From Halomonas binhaiensis (GTDB taxonomy: Bacteria > Pseudomonadota > Gammaproteobacteria > Pseudomonadales > Halomonadaceae), in assembly GCF_008329985.2 (NCBI RefSeq), contig NZ_CP038437.2, forward strand, positions 1,488,001 to 1,552,000: a stretch of 64,000 nucleotides of DNA. Reading direction: 5' to 3'. A model generated the notes under the pieces. It was not told where the DNA came from and did not search any database. It was given only the letters and a program-made list of their open reading frames with translations. The number at the start of each line of letters is the position of its first letter. Position 1 is the stretch's first letter. This document shows positions 8,877 to 17,601 of the stretch, in pieces. The translations under genes were made by a program, and so were the position numbers.

Positions 8877-9899
8877 TTATATGGCCTCGACCCAATCCGG
8901 ACTGCCGCCAAGCTCAAGCCGAGCGAGTGGCTCAAGCCGGCCAGTGTCCACCTGGTACAACGTAACATGGTGCGATGCCTGGCCAGCAGCCAGAAGATAG
9001 TGGCCGCAAGGGGAGAGGCCGAAGCCGCGGGGCTGGGCTTCTGTCGTGCATTCATCGTGATAGGTCAGCTCACCATGCTCCTCTGCCACGCTGAAGGAGG
9101 TCAGCAGCGAACTGTTGCGTTCCGATGCGTAGAGAAACTTGCCATCGGCACTTAGCTTGAGTTCGGCTGCCCAGTAGTTTTCGTGCTCCCCCTTGCTGAT
9201 CAGGACCTTCTGACGAAAGGTCATCCGCGCAGAAGCGCTGTCATAATCGAGCAGGGTAATCGAGCCATCCAGCTCGCCCAGCACATAGATTCTATTGCCT
9301 TCCGCGTTGAAGACGACATGGCGTGGCCCTGTGCCATCGGGAAAACGGTAGTGATCGACGGTCTGGAAGCCGTGCACCCGGTCGAAATCCAGGCAGTAGA
9401 GCAGGTCGCCTCCCAGGCTGGTGGCCACGACGTGTCTACCGTGGGTGTCATGCATCACCGCATGGGCGTGGGGTTGAGTGGCGAACTGGAAAGAAGAGAA
9501 GGAGGCTGTGCCGGTAGACGGGAGACTGTCCGCCGCGATCAGGTGTGCTCCGTAAGAGGCGCCGAAGAGATAGTCACCCGTTGCACTGAGGGCGATATAC
9601 GCCATGCTGGCGGACAACGGCCGGCTGTCCATGAAGGTCAATTCCCGGGTGGTCGCATCAATGGCATAGCGTGCTGCCAGCAGCGGAGTACCACGCGATG
9701 CTGCGTAGAGATAGTGCTGGTCGGCACTGATGCAGAGCGGAAGACTGCCGCCAGCCTGGGTCACGTCCGGTAGATGAGTGCGCTGGCGCAATGCCAGTGT
9801 CTGTGTGTCGGGGTCGTAGACCACCAGGCAGATGTCACTGGCTGCTCCACAACCCACATAGAACGTCACCGGATCATGCGATGCCTGCGGCTGGCTCAT
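8877..9899 (-). CDS. Lactonase family beta-propeller protein (YbhE/Pgl type)
   Basis: This 340-residue protein has a repeated blade pattern of a seven-bladed propeller, for example LPLCISADQHYLYAAS, AYIALSATGDYLFGASYG, PRHVVFNAEGNRIYVLGE, AELKLSADGKFLYASERN and GFGLSPCGHYLLAAG. Members of PF10282 include 6-phosphogluconolactonase YbhE and related lactonases acting on sugar lactones. No signal peptide is seen, so it is cytoplasmic. It converges with yeiH with only three bases between the stops. The preceding GGAGACAAGC gives a good ribosome-binding site. Its substrate is not known from the sequence. Confidence 0.85.
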   Translation of the reverse strand: MSQPQASHDPVTFYVGCGAASDICLVVYDPDTQTLALRQRTHLPDVTQAGGSLPLCISADQHYLYAASRGTPLLAARYAIDATTRELTFMDSRPLSASMAYIALSATGDYLFGASYGAHLIAADSLPSTGTASFSSFQFATQPHAHAVMHDTHGRHVVATSLGGDLLYCLDFDRVHGFQTVDHYRFPDGTGPRHVVFNAEGNRIYVLGELDGSITLLDYDSASARMTFRQKVLISKGEHENYWAAELKLSADGKFLYASERNSSLLTSFSVAEEHGELTYHDECTTEAQPRGFGLSPCGHYLLAAGQASHHVTLYQVDTGRLEPLARLELGGSPDWVEAI

Positions 9900-10369
9900 G
9901 CTTGTCTCCTGTTTGGTTTTTTCACGGCCAATAATTGGTAATACATACTATTATAGAAAAAGTATTTCATCTATCTGGCCATTGCTTCATCTACCTGGAG
10001 CTAGCGTCATTGGCTAGCAGGTGAGTTCCCCATTCAAGATGCATCTATAAAGAGGTATATCATCTTTGCTAAACGAGGGGTGCCTTGAACGCGAGAAGTA
10101 GCATGTCTTACTGCTTGGCAGGGAGGTCTACTCGCTACCAGTCTGATGCATTTTGTGCGCTTTTCTTCACAGTCCAGATTAATCATGGGGTTATTCACCA
10201 AATGGAAATTTTGCGTATTTTCCACGTGTCCATTTGCGCTTCAATAAAGGTGCCAAAATTCACCTGAGAGCCTGTATCCATATCGGGTGATTCCCCTAAA
10301 TGCTCAAGCAGAAAAATAGGCAAACTAGATGAGCGACTCACGCTTGTTCGCATAAATCATAGGTGCCTA
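9900..10369. other. AT-rich intergenic region with a 20-bp imperfect repeat
   Basis: No gene is supported in these 470 bp. TTCATCTATCTGG (9966-9978) is repeated 20 bp later as TTCATCTACCTGG (9986-9998). Two GCTAGC hexamers follow within 20 bp. Short frames at 10034-10267 on both strands lack ribosome-binding sites. The region presumably holds divergent promoters for the lactonase and the outer-membrane protein. Confidence 0.4.
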
Positions 10370-11170
10370 ATGAAGAATGTTGCTTCCTTTTCACAGGCCA
10401 CTATCATGGTGGTTGGGACTCTGCTGGCTCTCCCTGCATTGGCTGAAAATGATCACGCAGGAACAGCAGCACAGGCCAATAACCCTCTGGCAAACATGAC
10501 GGCTTTCAGCCTGCAGAACTATTACATCGGTGATATCAACGATTCCGATGAAACGGCCAATCAGTTTTGGCTACGCTTTGCTACACCTTTTTCATTGGGT
10601 GACTCGCGTTGGCTGCTACGTACCTCCTTGCCGATCAATAGTTATCCCACTGCGCCAGGAGGACATAGCGAAACCGGTCTTGGCGATCTGAATACTTTTG
10701 CTTCCTATCTGTTTGATACTGGCAGTTCCAAGATCAGTTTCGGTATTGGTCCTCAGGTCACAGCACCCACGGCAAGTGAAGATACGCTGGGTAGCGAGCA
10801 GTGGTCTGCTGGCCTGGTCAACGTTCTGTTCAATGCTGAGTCAGCGAAATTCCAGTATGGATATCTTGCAGGCTGGCAGCATAGTTTTGCTGGCGATGAT
10901 GACCGTGAAAACGTCAATTCTGCGACCTTGCAGCCCTTTGCCTACTATCAGTTAGGCAATGGTAACTATCTACGTGGTGCACCTATCTGGAGCTACAATT
11001 TCGAGAATGACAACTATAGCGTGCCTCTTGGTTTGGGGATCGGTCATATCGTCAGACAGGGCAAGACCCTCTACAACTTCACTTTCGAACCTCAGTTCTC
11101 TGTAGTCGAAGAAGGTCCTGCTCCTGATTGGCAGGTTGTTGTTGGTCTCAGCATGCAGTTTCTACAGTAA
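10370..11170 (+). CDS. Putative outer-membrane beta-barrel protein (MetA-pathway/transporter-like)
   Basis: This 266-residue protein has a signal peptide cleaved near ALPALAEN. The mature part consists of alternating hydrophobic strands with aromatic girdles, such as [51 protein letters not shown] and [10 protein letters not shown]. It ends in [11 protein letters not shown], a plausible barrel-closing strand. The pattern resembles the poorly defined family annotated as phenol-degradation MetA-like outer-membrane proteins. AGGTG lies four bases before the ATG. It stands alone with no obvious partner, and I cannot give it a substrate. Confidence 0.65.
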   Translation: MKNVASFSQATIMVVGTLLALPALAENDHAGTAAQANNPLANMTAFSLQNYYIGDINDSDETANQFWLRFATPFSLGDSRWLLRTSLPINSYPTAPGGHSETGLGDLNTFASYLFDTGSSKISFGIGPQVTAPTASEDTLGSEQWSAGLVNVLFNAESAKFQYGYLAGWQHSFAGDDDRENVNSATLQPFAYYQLGNGNYLRGAPIWSYNFENDNYSVPLGLGIGHIVRQGKTLYNFTFEPQFSVVEEGPAPDWQVVVGLSMQFLQ

Positions 11171-11345
11171 TGCACATCGCTTGCCATGTCGGGATGTCCA
11201 GTGTTCTTAGAACGCCCAGATATGGCTAGTTGTATTGTCATTGACTGCTGGTTGGTCGGTATATGAAGCAGGATAATTTACAGCGCTCCAGCCGTAGGCG
11301 ACGGCTAGGGCGAGCAGCGCTGGCCCGAAAAGACGTCGCTGTTGG

Positions 11346-12350
11346 TCATCGGCTGATACCAACGTCAGCAGAGATCTGGGCAATGGAGGCTACCTGGTCG
11401 GTCACGAACTTACTGAATTCTTCACCCGACAAGTGGAAGGGCATCAGGCCGTTATCGACCATGACCTGCTTCCACTCATCACTGTCGTAGACCGTATTCA
11501 GGGCATCCGCCCAATAGGCCTTGGCATCATCCGGAATATCCGACGGGATGTAGAAGCCGCGCCAGTTGGCTCCGACGACGTCGATGCCTTGCTCCTTGGC
11601 GGTCGGGATATCAGCATAATCTTCCAATGGCAGGCGTTCTTCCGAGAGCACGGCGAGTACCCGCAAGTCGCCGGACTTGATGAATCCGCGGGCTTCACTG
11701 ATATCTCCAGTAAAGCCATCGACATGGCCACCGACCACCTGGGTCAGGGCTTCGCCGCCACCGTCGTATGGCAGGTATTTGATGCTGCGTAGCTCTGGAA
11801 CACCGGCCTTCTGGGCAACCATCAGCAACTTGAGATGGTCCCAGCTACCTTTCGAATCGCCACCGGAAAAGGTGACCGAATTGGGGGCTTCTTTCAGCGC
11901 ATCCAGCAGCTCATTGAGATTCTGATAGGGCGAGGAAGCGCCCACGGCGATGATTCCGTAGTCGGCACCCAGAGAACCCACCCAGTCCACCATATCCGCC
12001 GACATGCCTGGAAACAGGCCCTGGGCCAATCCGGCAGCAGTGGTGGTGGAAGCCGCGACCAGCAACTGATCATCGTCGTTGCGTTTGCTGACGACATGAC
12101 CGAAGGCAACGCCGCCAGTCGCCCCTGCCATGTTGACGGTTTGCACGCTGGCAGGAACGAGGTCCAGGTCTTGAAGGGTTCGACCGACGGAGCGGCAAGT
12201 GAAGTCCCAGCCGCCACCTGGGTTTGAAGGGGCAATACAATCGACCTTGCCGGACGGCTCAAAGCTCCAGGCAGAGGGGGCAACAAGGGCTGAGGATAGA
12301 AGCGTGCAGGCAATTGCTGCCGCGCGGGCAGGTTTCGTCAGGGTTGTCAT
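11346..12350 (-). CDS. tctC: Orphan TctC (Bug family) periplasmic solute-binding protein
   Basis: This 334-residue protein with a signal peptide (cleavage near APSAWSFEP) has the Bug-family pattern. It shows IAPSNPGGGWDFTCRSVGR (first ligand loop), NMAGATGGVAFGHV, VTFSGGDSKGSWDHLKLL and GHVDGFTGDISEARGFIKSG. Bug proteins bind carboxylates or other small anions and feed TctB/TctA or a sensory system. No tctA or tctB is adjacent. It may use a membrane component encoded elsewhere or serve as a sensor. The divergent catabolic pair at 13640-15843 and the LysR gene next door suggest a shared substrate. GAGAGA precedes the ATG. A 16-bp repeat array lies just upstream. Confidence 0.88.
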   Translation of the reverse strand: MTTLTKPARAAAIACTLLSSALVAPSAWSFEPSGKVDCIAPSNPGGGWDFTCRSVGRTLQDLDLVPASVQTVNMAGATGGVAFGHVVSKRNDDDQLLVAASTTTAAGLAQGLFPGMSADMVDWVGSLGADYGIIAVGASSPYQNLNELLDALKEAPNSVTFSGGDSKGSWDHLKLLMVAQKAGVPELRSIKYLPYDGGGEALTQVVGGHVDGFTGDISEARGFIKSGDLRVLAVLSEERLPLEDYADIPTAKEQGIDVVGANWRGFYIPSDIPDDAKAYWADALNTVYDSDEWKQVMVDNGLMPFHLSGEEFSKFVTDQVASIAQISADVGISR

Positions 12351-12370
12351 GATATTTCTCTCGTTGGCGT

Positions 12371-12432
12371 GGCTGTTTGTTATTAGGGCTGTTTGTTATT
12401 AGGGCTTTTTTATTAGAGCATTATTTTATTAG
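12371..12432. repeat. 16-bp tandem repeat upstream of the orphan tctC
   Basis: GGCTGTTTGTTATTAG occurs twice exactly (12371-12386 and 12387-12402). A 14-bp (12403-12416) and a 16-bp (12417-12432) degenerate copy follow, both ending TTATTAG. The array lies 20-80 bp upstream of the start codon, in the likely promoter or leader. Confidence 0.85.
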
Positions 12433-12571
12433 AGCATGCTGTTATGAATACATGATGCATTGGTGATGTGCCTTCATAGGAAAAGGCATCACGACCATAG
12501 GAGGCCAATCAACGAAAGAACATCACTAAATCACAAAGCAAGCTTTCGCGATGAACGAAGCCGGAGAGTAT

Positions 12572-13486
12572 TTACTTTAAAATCAACTGGTTGAGTTGTT
12601 GTGTCGAGGTCAAGTGCATGAACATGTGCTTGCTGATGGACGATAAGGTGTCCACATCCTTTACCCCTACCACCAGTTCTCGGTGGGCCCAGTCATCCTT
12701 CAATGGCACTGTGCAGATATTCAGGCTGGCTAAATGACTACGTACGGACTTCTCCGGAAGCACGCCAATTCCCATGCCCCTGTCGATCATGTGCAGAATG
12801 CCTTCGAAACTTCTTACCTGAATGCGTGTATGCAGGTTCTTTTGCTGCTGCCTGACCTGGCTGCTCACCAGTTGATGCAACGATGAGCCCTGTTCCAGGC
12901 CAATGAAGTCATAGTCCGTGGCAGCGGCCAGAAAAATGGCCTCGTTAGCGGCGAGTGGATGATCCTGAGGCGTGACCAGTACCAGTTGATCGGTACGGTA
13001 AGGAAAGGTTTGCAGACCATCGGCGGGAATATGGCGGGAGAAGATGCCGATGTCGGTCAGGTTGTCCTTCACTGCACTGATGACTTCTGTGCTCAACTTT
13101 TCTTCGAGATCAATCTTGATACCAGGGTACTCGGCAGAGAACTGTGCCAGATCATCAGGAAGAAACTGAATGACAGCCGAGGTATTGGCATGCAGGCGTA
13201 CATGTCCTCTGACCCCTTCGCTGTACTCGCTGAGGTCCGCACTCAGGCGCTGTAATTGATCGAAAACATTGCGCGCGTGATGCAGCATGGCATGTCCCGC
13301 AGGGGTGAGTTCCACCCCTCGTGGGCGGCGGTAGAGCAGAGGAGTACCCACCATGCTTTCCAGGTCGCTGATGCGCTTGCTTACTGCGGCCAATGCCATG
13401 TTTTCGCGGTTGGCTGCTGCTGTCAGACTGCGCTCATCGGCAATGGCGATGAATAGCCGTAAAGTGATGAAGTCGAAGCGCATCAT
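12572..13486 (-). CDS. LysR family transcriptional regulator
   Basis: This 304-residue protein has an N-terminal LysR helix-turn-helix (FITLRLFIAIADERSLTAAANRENMALAAVSKRISDLE) and a co-inducer-binding domain starting near residue 90 with HVRLHANTSAVIQFLPDDLAQF. A frame begins at a TTG at 13507. The ATG at 13484-13486 has AGGAG eight bases upstream and is preferred; a second ATG follows directly. It is divergent from the CoA-transferase/lyase pair across about 150 bp, the usual arrangement for a LysR activator of the divergent operon. It may also control the tctC gene downstream on its own strand. Confidence 0.92.
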   Translation of the reverse strand: MMRFDFITLRLFIAIADERSLTAAANRENMALAAVSKRISDLESMVGTPLLYRRPRGVELTPAGHAMLHHARNVFDQLQRLSADLSEYSEGVRGHVRLHANTSAVIQFLPDDLAQFSAEYPGIKIDLEEKLSTEVISAVKDNLTDIGIFSRHIPADGLQTFPYRTDQLVLVTPQDHPLAANEAIFLAAATDYDFIGLEQGSSLHQLVSSQVRQQQKNLHTRIQVRSFEGILHMIDRGMGIGVLPEKSVRSHLASLNICTVPLKDDWAHRELVVGVKDVDTLSSISKHMFMHLTSTQQLNQLILK

Positions 13487-13639
13487 GGGGAAATCTCCTG
13501 AAGCCAAGGCAAGTAGATACTCTGCGTACCAACCCTAGCCTTCGCAACAGGTGAAGGCCGCCTTGGTCAATGCCTGATTGTGCCAAGGTCATGTCAAACA
13601 CACACTTTCAGCATGAATGACGGGAGAGGTGGAATAACA

Positions 13640-14833
13640 GTGGAAAATACACAAGTTCTGCAAGGCCTGAAAGTCCTTGAACTTGGGCAGCTTATTGCGG
13701 GTCCTTTCGCCACCAAGCTGTTGGGTGAGTTCGGGGCTGACGTGATCAAGGTCGAGCCGGTCGGCAAGGGAGATCCCCTTCGGAAATGGCGAAAGCTCAA
13801 GGATGGCACTTCTCTCTGGTGGCATGTGCAAGCAAGAAACAAGCGTTCACTGGAACTTGATCTGCAGTCGGCCGAGGGCCAGGAAGTGGTGCGCCGACTG
13901 GTTCAGGATGCCGATGTGGTGGTCGAGAATTTCCGCCCGGGCACTCTGGAAAAGTGGGGACTGGGCTGGGAAGCCTTATCGGAGATCAATCCCAGGCTGA
14001 TCATGGTGCGAGTCTCTGGCTACGGCCAGACAGGCCCATATCGTGACAAGCCAGGCTTTGGTGTCATCGGCGAGGCCATGGGAGGGCTGCGCTATCTATG
14101 TGGTTTCCCCGATCAGCCCTCGGTGCGGGTGGGTATCAGCATCGGTGATTCGCTTTCTGCGCTTTACGCGGTGATCGGTACGCTTCTGGCATTGCATGAG
14201 AGACAGCGCAGCGGACAAGGGCAATACATCGATATCGCGCTTTACGAGGCGGTGTTCTCCATGATGGAAAGTCTGATTCCCGAGTACGACGCCGATGGTC
14301 ACATTCGCGAACCCAGCGGCAGTGCCTTGCCCGGTATTGCGCCCTCGGATGCCTATCCTTGCGAGGATGGTTCCTATGTCATTGTCGCCGGCAATGGCGA
14401 CAGTATCTTCAAGCGCCTGATGGAGACCATCGGTCGCCCCGACCTGGCCGCGGATTCTCGCCTGGCCCACAACGATGGTCGTGTCCAGCATGTTGACCTG
14501 ATCGATGACGCCATCACCGAGTGGACTCAACGACATTCCCGCGACTTCATCATCCAGTCTCTCGATGCAGCCAATGTACCGGCGGGTTATCCCTATACCG
14601 CCGCGGATATCGTCAAGGACCCTCATTTCGCCAGCCGTGACATGTTGCAGAAGATTCAGCTACCCGGCGGTGACTCGCTCAAGGTGCCTGGTGTCATGCC
14701 GAAGCTGAGCCGCACGCCAGGACGCATTGGTGGCGGAGGTCCGGAACTCGGAGAACATACTCGTCAGATCCTCGATGAACTGGGCATCGATGCCGAGACG
14801 CAGAGGAAGATGAAAGAGAAAGGCGTCATTTAA
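13640..14833 (+). CDS. CaiB/BaiF family (class III) CoA-transferase
   Basis: This protein of about 397 residues moves CoA between carboxylic acids. Family marks are LKVLELGQLIAGPFATKLLGEFGADVIKVE at the start, RNKRSLELDL, VVVENFRPGTLEKWGLG and VRVSGYGQTGPY. VGISIGDSLSALYAVIGTLLAL contains the aspartate that forms the acyl anhydride intermediate (around residue 170). I chose the GTG at 13640 because AGGTGG lies seven bases before it; ATGs at 13580 and 13613 have no ribosome-binding site. The HMG-CoA-lyase-like gene follows after 50 bp, so the pair probably activates an acid to its CoA ester and cleaves it. The donor and acceptor acids are unknown. Confidence 0.9.
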   Translation: MENTQVLQGLKVLELGQLIAGPFATKLLGEFGADVIKVEPVGKGDPLRKWRKLKDGTSLWWHVQARNKRSLELDLQSAEGQEVVRRLVQDADVVVENFRPGTLEKWGLGWEALSEINPRLIMVRVSGYGQTGPYRDKPGFGVIGEAMGGLRYLCGFPDQPSVRVGISIGDSLSALYAVIGTLLALHERQRSGQGQYIDIALYEAVFSMMESLIPEYDADGHIREPSGSALPGIAPSDAYPCEDGSYVIVAGNGDSIFKRLMETIGRPDLAADSRLAHNDGRVQHVDLIDDAITEWTQRHSRDFIIQSLDAANVPAGYPYTAADIVKDPHFASRDMLQKIQLPGGDSLKVPGVMPKLSRTPGRIGGGGPELGEHTRQILDELGIDAETQRKMKEKGVI

Positions 14834-14883
14834 CGGGAAAGGGGAATTACCAGGCCACATATCAGATAGAGGAGAGCAACATC

Positions 14884-15843
14884 ATGAAAGGCGATGGCAA
14901 GCAGATATACATCCAGGAAGTGGTCACCCGTGACGGCTTTCAGAATGAGTGCGAATTCGTGGATACGGCCAAGAAGATCCGTTTGGTCGATCAGCTCAGC
15001 GACTGCGGTTTTGCCAAGATCGAGGTGAGCTCCTTCACCTCGCCCAAGGCCATTCCTGCGCTGCGCGATGCCGAAGAGGTCATGCAAGGCATCAAGCGCA
15101 ATCCGGCCGTTGAGTATACCGCTCTGGTACCTAATGTCCGTGGTGCTGAGCGCGCATTGGCTTGTGCCGTGGATGAAGCCAATCTGGTGATGTCGACCAG
15201 TGAAAGCCACAACCTCTCGAACCTGCGCATGACTCGGGAACAGTCGTTCAGTGGTCTCAAGCAAGTGATCGAGGAACTGGCATCGACGGATATTGCGATC
15301 AATGTCTCGCTGTCCACGGTATTTGGCTGTCCCATGGAAGGTGACGTTGAACTGGATACAGTGATGTCCTGGGCTGAGCGTTTTGCTGAGCTGGGGGTAA
15401 GGGGAATCACGCTGTGCGATACCACCGGGATGGCCTATCCCACCCAGGTGGGAGACGTCATCCGTGCTTTCAAGCAGCGCTTCAGTGACCTGCAAATGAC
15501 CGTCCACCTGCACAACACCCGTGGCATGGCACTGAGCAATGCCCTGGCGGCCATTGATGCCGGGGCAGATCGCTTCGATGGCGCGTTAGGAGGGCTGGGG
15601 GGATGTCCCTACGCACCAGGTGCCACTGGCAATGTGTGTACGGAGGATCTTGTCCACATGCTGGAGTTGATGGGCTTTCACACAGGCGTCGATCTCGACA
15701 GAGCATTGTCGGCCGCATCGCTGTTGCCGGGCCTGGTGTTGCGTGAAGTCCCCAGCCAGGTGCTCAAGGCCGGTAAACGGCTCGACCTGCACCCGGTATC
15801 GGAGTTTGTGCGCGAGCGTCTGGATTCAGCTTCCGTGTCCTGA
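14884..15843 (+). CDS. Hydroxymethylglutaryl-CoA lyase family protein
   Basis: This 319-residue TIM-barrel lyase is of the HMGL-like group. The N-terminal EVVTRDGFQNE carries the catalytic Arg and metal-binding Asp, VHLHNTRG carries the two metal-binding histidines, and GALGGLGGCPYAPGATGN matches the HMG-CoA lyase active-site signature with its cysteine. These enzymes cleave HMG-CoA to acetyl-CoA and acetoacetate, or related 3-hydroxyacyl-CoA esters. AGGAG precedes the ATG. With the CoA-transferase upstream, a route for 3-hydroxy-3-methylglutarate or a similar branched hydroxy-diacid is plausible inference. The stop codon lies in a 13-bp tandem duplication. Confidence 0.9.
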   Translation: MKGDGKQIYIQEVVTRDGFQNECEFVDTAKKIRLVDQLSDCGFAKIEVSSFTSPKAIPALRDAEEVMQGIKRNPAVEYTALVPNVRGAERALACAVDEANLVMSTSESHNLSNLRMTREQSFSGLKQVIEELASTDIAINVSLSTVFGCPMEGDVELDTVMSWAERFAELGVRGITLCDTTGMAYPTQVGDVIRAFKQRFSDLQMTVHLHNTRGMALSNALAAIDAGADRFDGALGGLGGCPYAPGATGNVCTEDLVHMLELMGFHTGVDLDRALSAASLLPGLVLREVPSQVLKAGKRLDLHPVSEFVRERLDSASVS

Positions 15844-15862
15844 TCCCGAGTCTTGATCCTGA
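15837..15862. repeat. 13-bp tandem duplication across a stop codon
   Basis: GTCCTGATCCCGA (15837-15849) is followed at once by GTCTTGATCCTGA (15850-15862), 11 of 13 identical. The first copy contains the TGA stop of the HMG-CoA-lyase-like gene. Confidence 0.75.
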
Positions 15863-15872
15863 TAGGTGGCGT

Positions 15873-16469
15873 TCAACTCAACACGCTCCACCAGGCCATG
15901 CCTACCAGGGCCATCGCCATGGACAGGTTGAACAGTTTCATGCGGCGTGGCGTCGTCAGCCACTTGCGGCTGCCGGTGCCCATCAGTGCCCAGGTGGATG
16001 TTCCCAGAAGGGCGAATGCCAGGAATACCAGTGCCATGCTGACAATGGTGGCCGGGGTGGCATCGGATCCTGCGAAAACGGTCACTGCTGTCAGGGCCAT
16101 CATCCAGCCCTTGGGGTTGATCAGTTGCAGGCCGGCCGCCCTGGGACCATTCAATGTGACAGCTCGTTCAGTATTGGAGGCAGACATCGCGGGATCTGCG
16201 GTGGCCAGGCACCAGGCCATGTAGGTCAACCAGATGACGCCGATCCAGGATAGCACTGCAGGTACCAAGGGGGCCTTGATCAACAGGCTGGCGGCACCCA
16301 ATCCTGCCAGCACGATGGTGAGAGCCGCGGTGATGCAGGCGGCGAAGACGGCGGGCAGAGTGGCACGCCAACCGGCCTGCCCGGCCATGGCCATTACCAG
16401 CAGGTTGATAGGGCCAGGGCTGAAGGTGATGGCGAGCGTGAACAGCGTATAGGGAATCCATTGTTGCAT
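15873..16469 (-). CDS. LysE/RhtB family amino-acid exporter
   Basis: This 198-residue protein has five or six membrane helices. The N-terminal TLFTLAITFSPGPINLLVMAMAG carries the GP-type motif of the LysE superfamily, and LQLINPKGWMMALTAV is the second conserved block. These proteins export basic or neutral amino acids and related compounds by antiport. The gene sits immediately downstream of an AraC regulator on the same strand, a common pairing for this exporter class. It converges with the HMG-CoA-lyase-like gene, 29 bp apart. The substrate is not predictable from sequence. Confidence 0.88.
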   Translation of the reverse strand: MQQWIPYTLFTLAITFSPGPINLLVMAMAGQAGWRATLPAVFAACITAALTIVLAGLGAASLLIKAPLVPAVLSWIGVIWLTYMAWCLATADPAMSASNTERAVTLNGPRAAGLQLINPKGWMMALTAVTVFAGSDATPATIVSMALVFLAFALLGTSTWALMGTGSRKWLTTPRRMKLFNLSMAMALVGMAWWSVLS

Positions 16470-16563
16470 GGCATGAACCTCGTCGTGTTGATATGACGAG
16501 TGTCGCCGGGAGCAGCCCGCAAGTCTGGAAGATTTGAGCAGCGCTCAAAAACCAATGCGCTGG

Positions 16564-17394
16564 CTAGTGAGAAAGACAGCGACGCCGGTATTGTGCCGGT
16601 GTTATGCCATAGGCGCGACGGAACCAGCGTCCCAGATGGCTCTGATCGGCAAAGCCTAATTGGTGCGCAATATCGATGGGGAGCTGGCCTGCAGCCAGCT
16701 TTCTACGAGCCTGATTGAGGCGCAGTTGCACCAGATAGGCATGGGGAGCCATGCCGTATTCGGCCTTGAAGGCACGTGTCAGTCGAAAGCGGTCGACATC
16801 GCAGGCGCTGGCAAGGTCATGAAGGCTGATGTCCTGTTCGATATGGGCATGCAGGTAGTCACGGGCACGCATGGCAACATTAGGGTGATGGGGCTGCAGG
16901 ATCTGGCGGGCTTTCCAACCGATATGAGGCAGCATGTCCTGAACCAGGGCATCAAGGGCTGTGTCACGCATGATACGCCATGGCTGGCGGCGCAGTGCTT
17001 CGAAAGCCTGATAGATGCTCTTTACCAATTTCGGATCGTCGGCCAGGGTGCTGTTGAATCCAGGGTACAGTGTGCTGGAACCATCATGGCTTTGTTGACG
17101 CAACTCGTTATCCAGCCAGGAGGCAGACAGGTAGAGCATGGAATAGGTAAAACCGGCATCAGTGGCTGCCTGCCCATCGTGGACTTCACCCGGCTCGACC
17201 AGAACCAGACGTCCGGGAGTGCTGTCGTGGCGAGACTTGCGGCAGTGGAATTGTTGCACGCCCTGTTCAGTGACACCTACCAGATAAGTGTCGTGCCAAT
17301 GCGGGTCGTAGGCGTGACCGTCGAAGTGCGCGCGGATGGTTTCGATACCCGTATCACTGTCTTGCTGCAGATCGACCCAATCGGACGCGGCCAT
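16564..17394 (-). CDS. AraC family transcriptional regulator
   Basis: This protein of about 276 residues has an N-terminal cupin-like sensor domain (AYDPHWHDTYLVGVTEQGVQQFHCR and GRLVLVEPGEVHDGQA). Its C-terminal double helix-turn-helix includes VDRFRLTRAFKAEYGMAPHAYLVQLRLNQARRKL and GFADQSHLGRWFRRAYGITPAQYRR. The frame is open to a GTG at 17442 without a ribosome-binding site. The ATG at 17392-17394 has AAGGAG, although 12 bp away, and matches usual family N-termini. Its gene precedes lysE with a 94-bp gap, so it probably regulates that exporter. Confidence 0.88.
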   Translation of the reverse strand: MAASDWVDLQQDSDTGIETIRAHFDGHAYDPHWHDTYLVGVTEQGVQQFHCRKSRHDSTPGRLVLVEPGEVHDGQAATDAGFTYSMLYLSASWLDNELRQQSHDGSSTLYPGFNSTLADDPKLVKSIYQAFEALRRQPWRIMRDTALDALVQDMLPHIGWKARQILQPHHPNVAMRARDYLHAHIEQDISLHDLASACDVDRFRLTRAFKAEYGMAPHAYLVQLRLNQARRKLAAGQLPIDIAHQLGFADQSHLGRWFRRAYGITPAQYRRRCLSH

Positions 17395-17557
17395 GGTAAT
17401 GAGGCGCTCCTTGTCTGGCCCGGGGAAAACCAATGCCGTCACGGTGAACGGGGCATGGGTGGCTCATCTGGGTAGCATGGCATGACGAGCGAGCGACAAA
17501 CTAGAACATTTGTGATGAACGGCAGAGGGAAGGTGTGAGGCGAATAGCGCAATGTGA

Positions 17558-17591
17558 GCGCAGTGCCGTAAAGCTTTCTACAGCACTGCGC
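17558..17591. terminator. Inverted repeat downstream of cysK
   Basis: GCGCAGTGC (17558-17566) and GCACTGCGC (17583-17591) form a perfect 9-bp stem. The 16-nt loop is itself nearly self-complementary around AAGCTTT. There is no T-run. It lies just after the cysK stop and may serve as a terminator or mRNA-stabilising structure. Confidence 0.5.
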
Positions 17592-17601
17592 GAAGGGATG
17601 G

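Noticed and set aside
10034..10267. Small frames on both strands in the 9900-10369 gap
   Set aside because: No ribosome-binding sites, no signal or domain features and AT-rich random-like composition.
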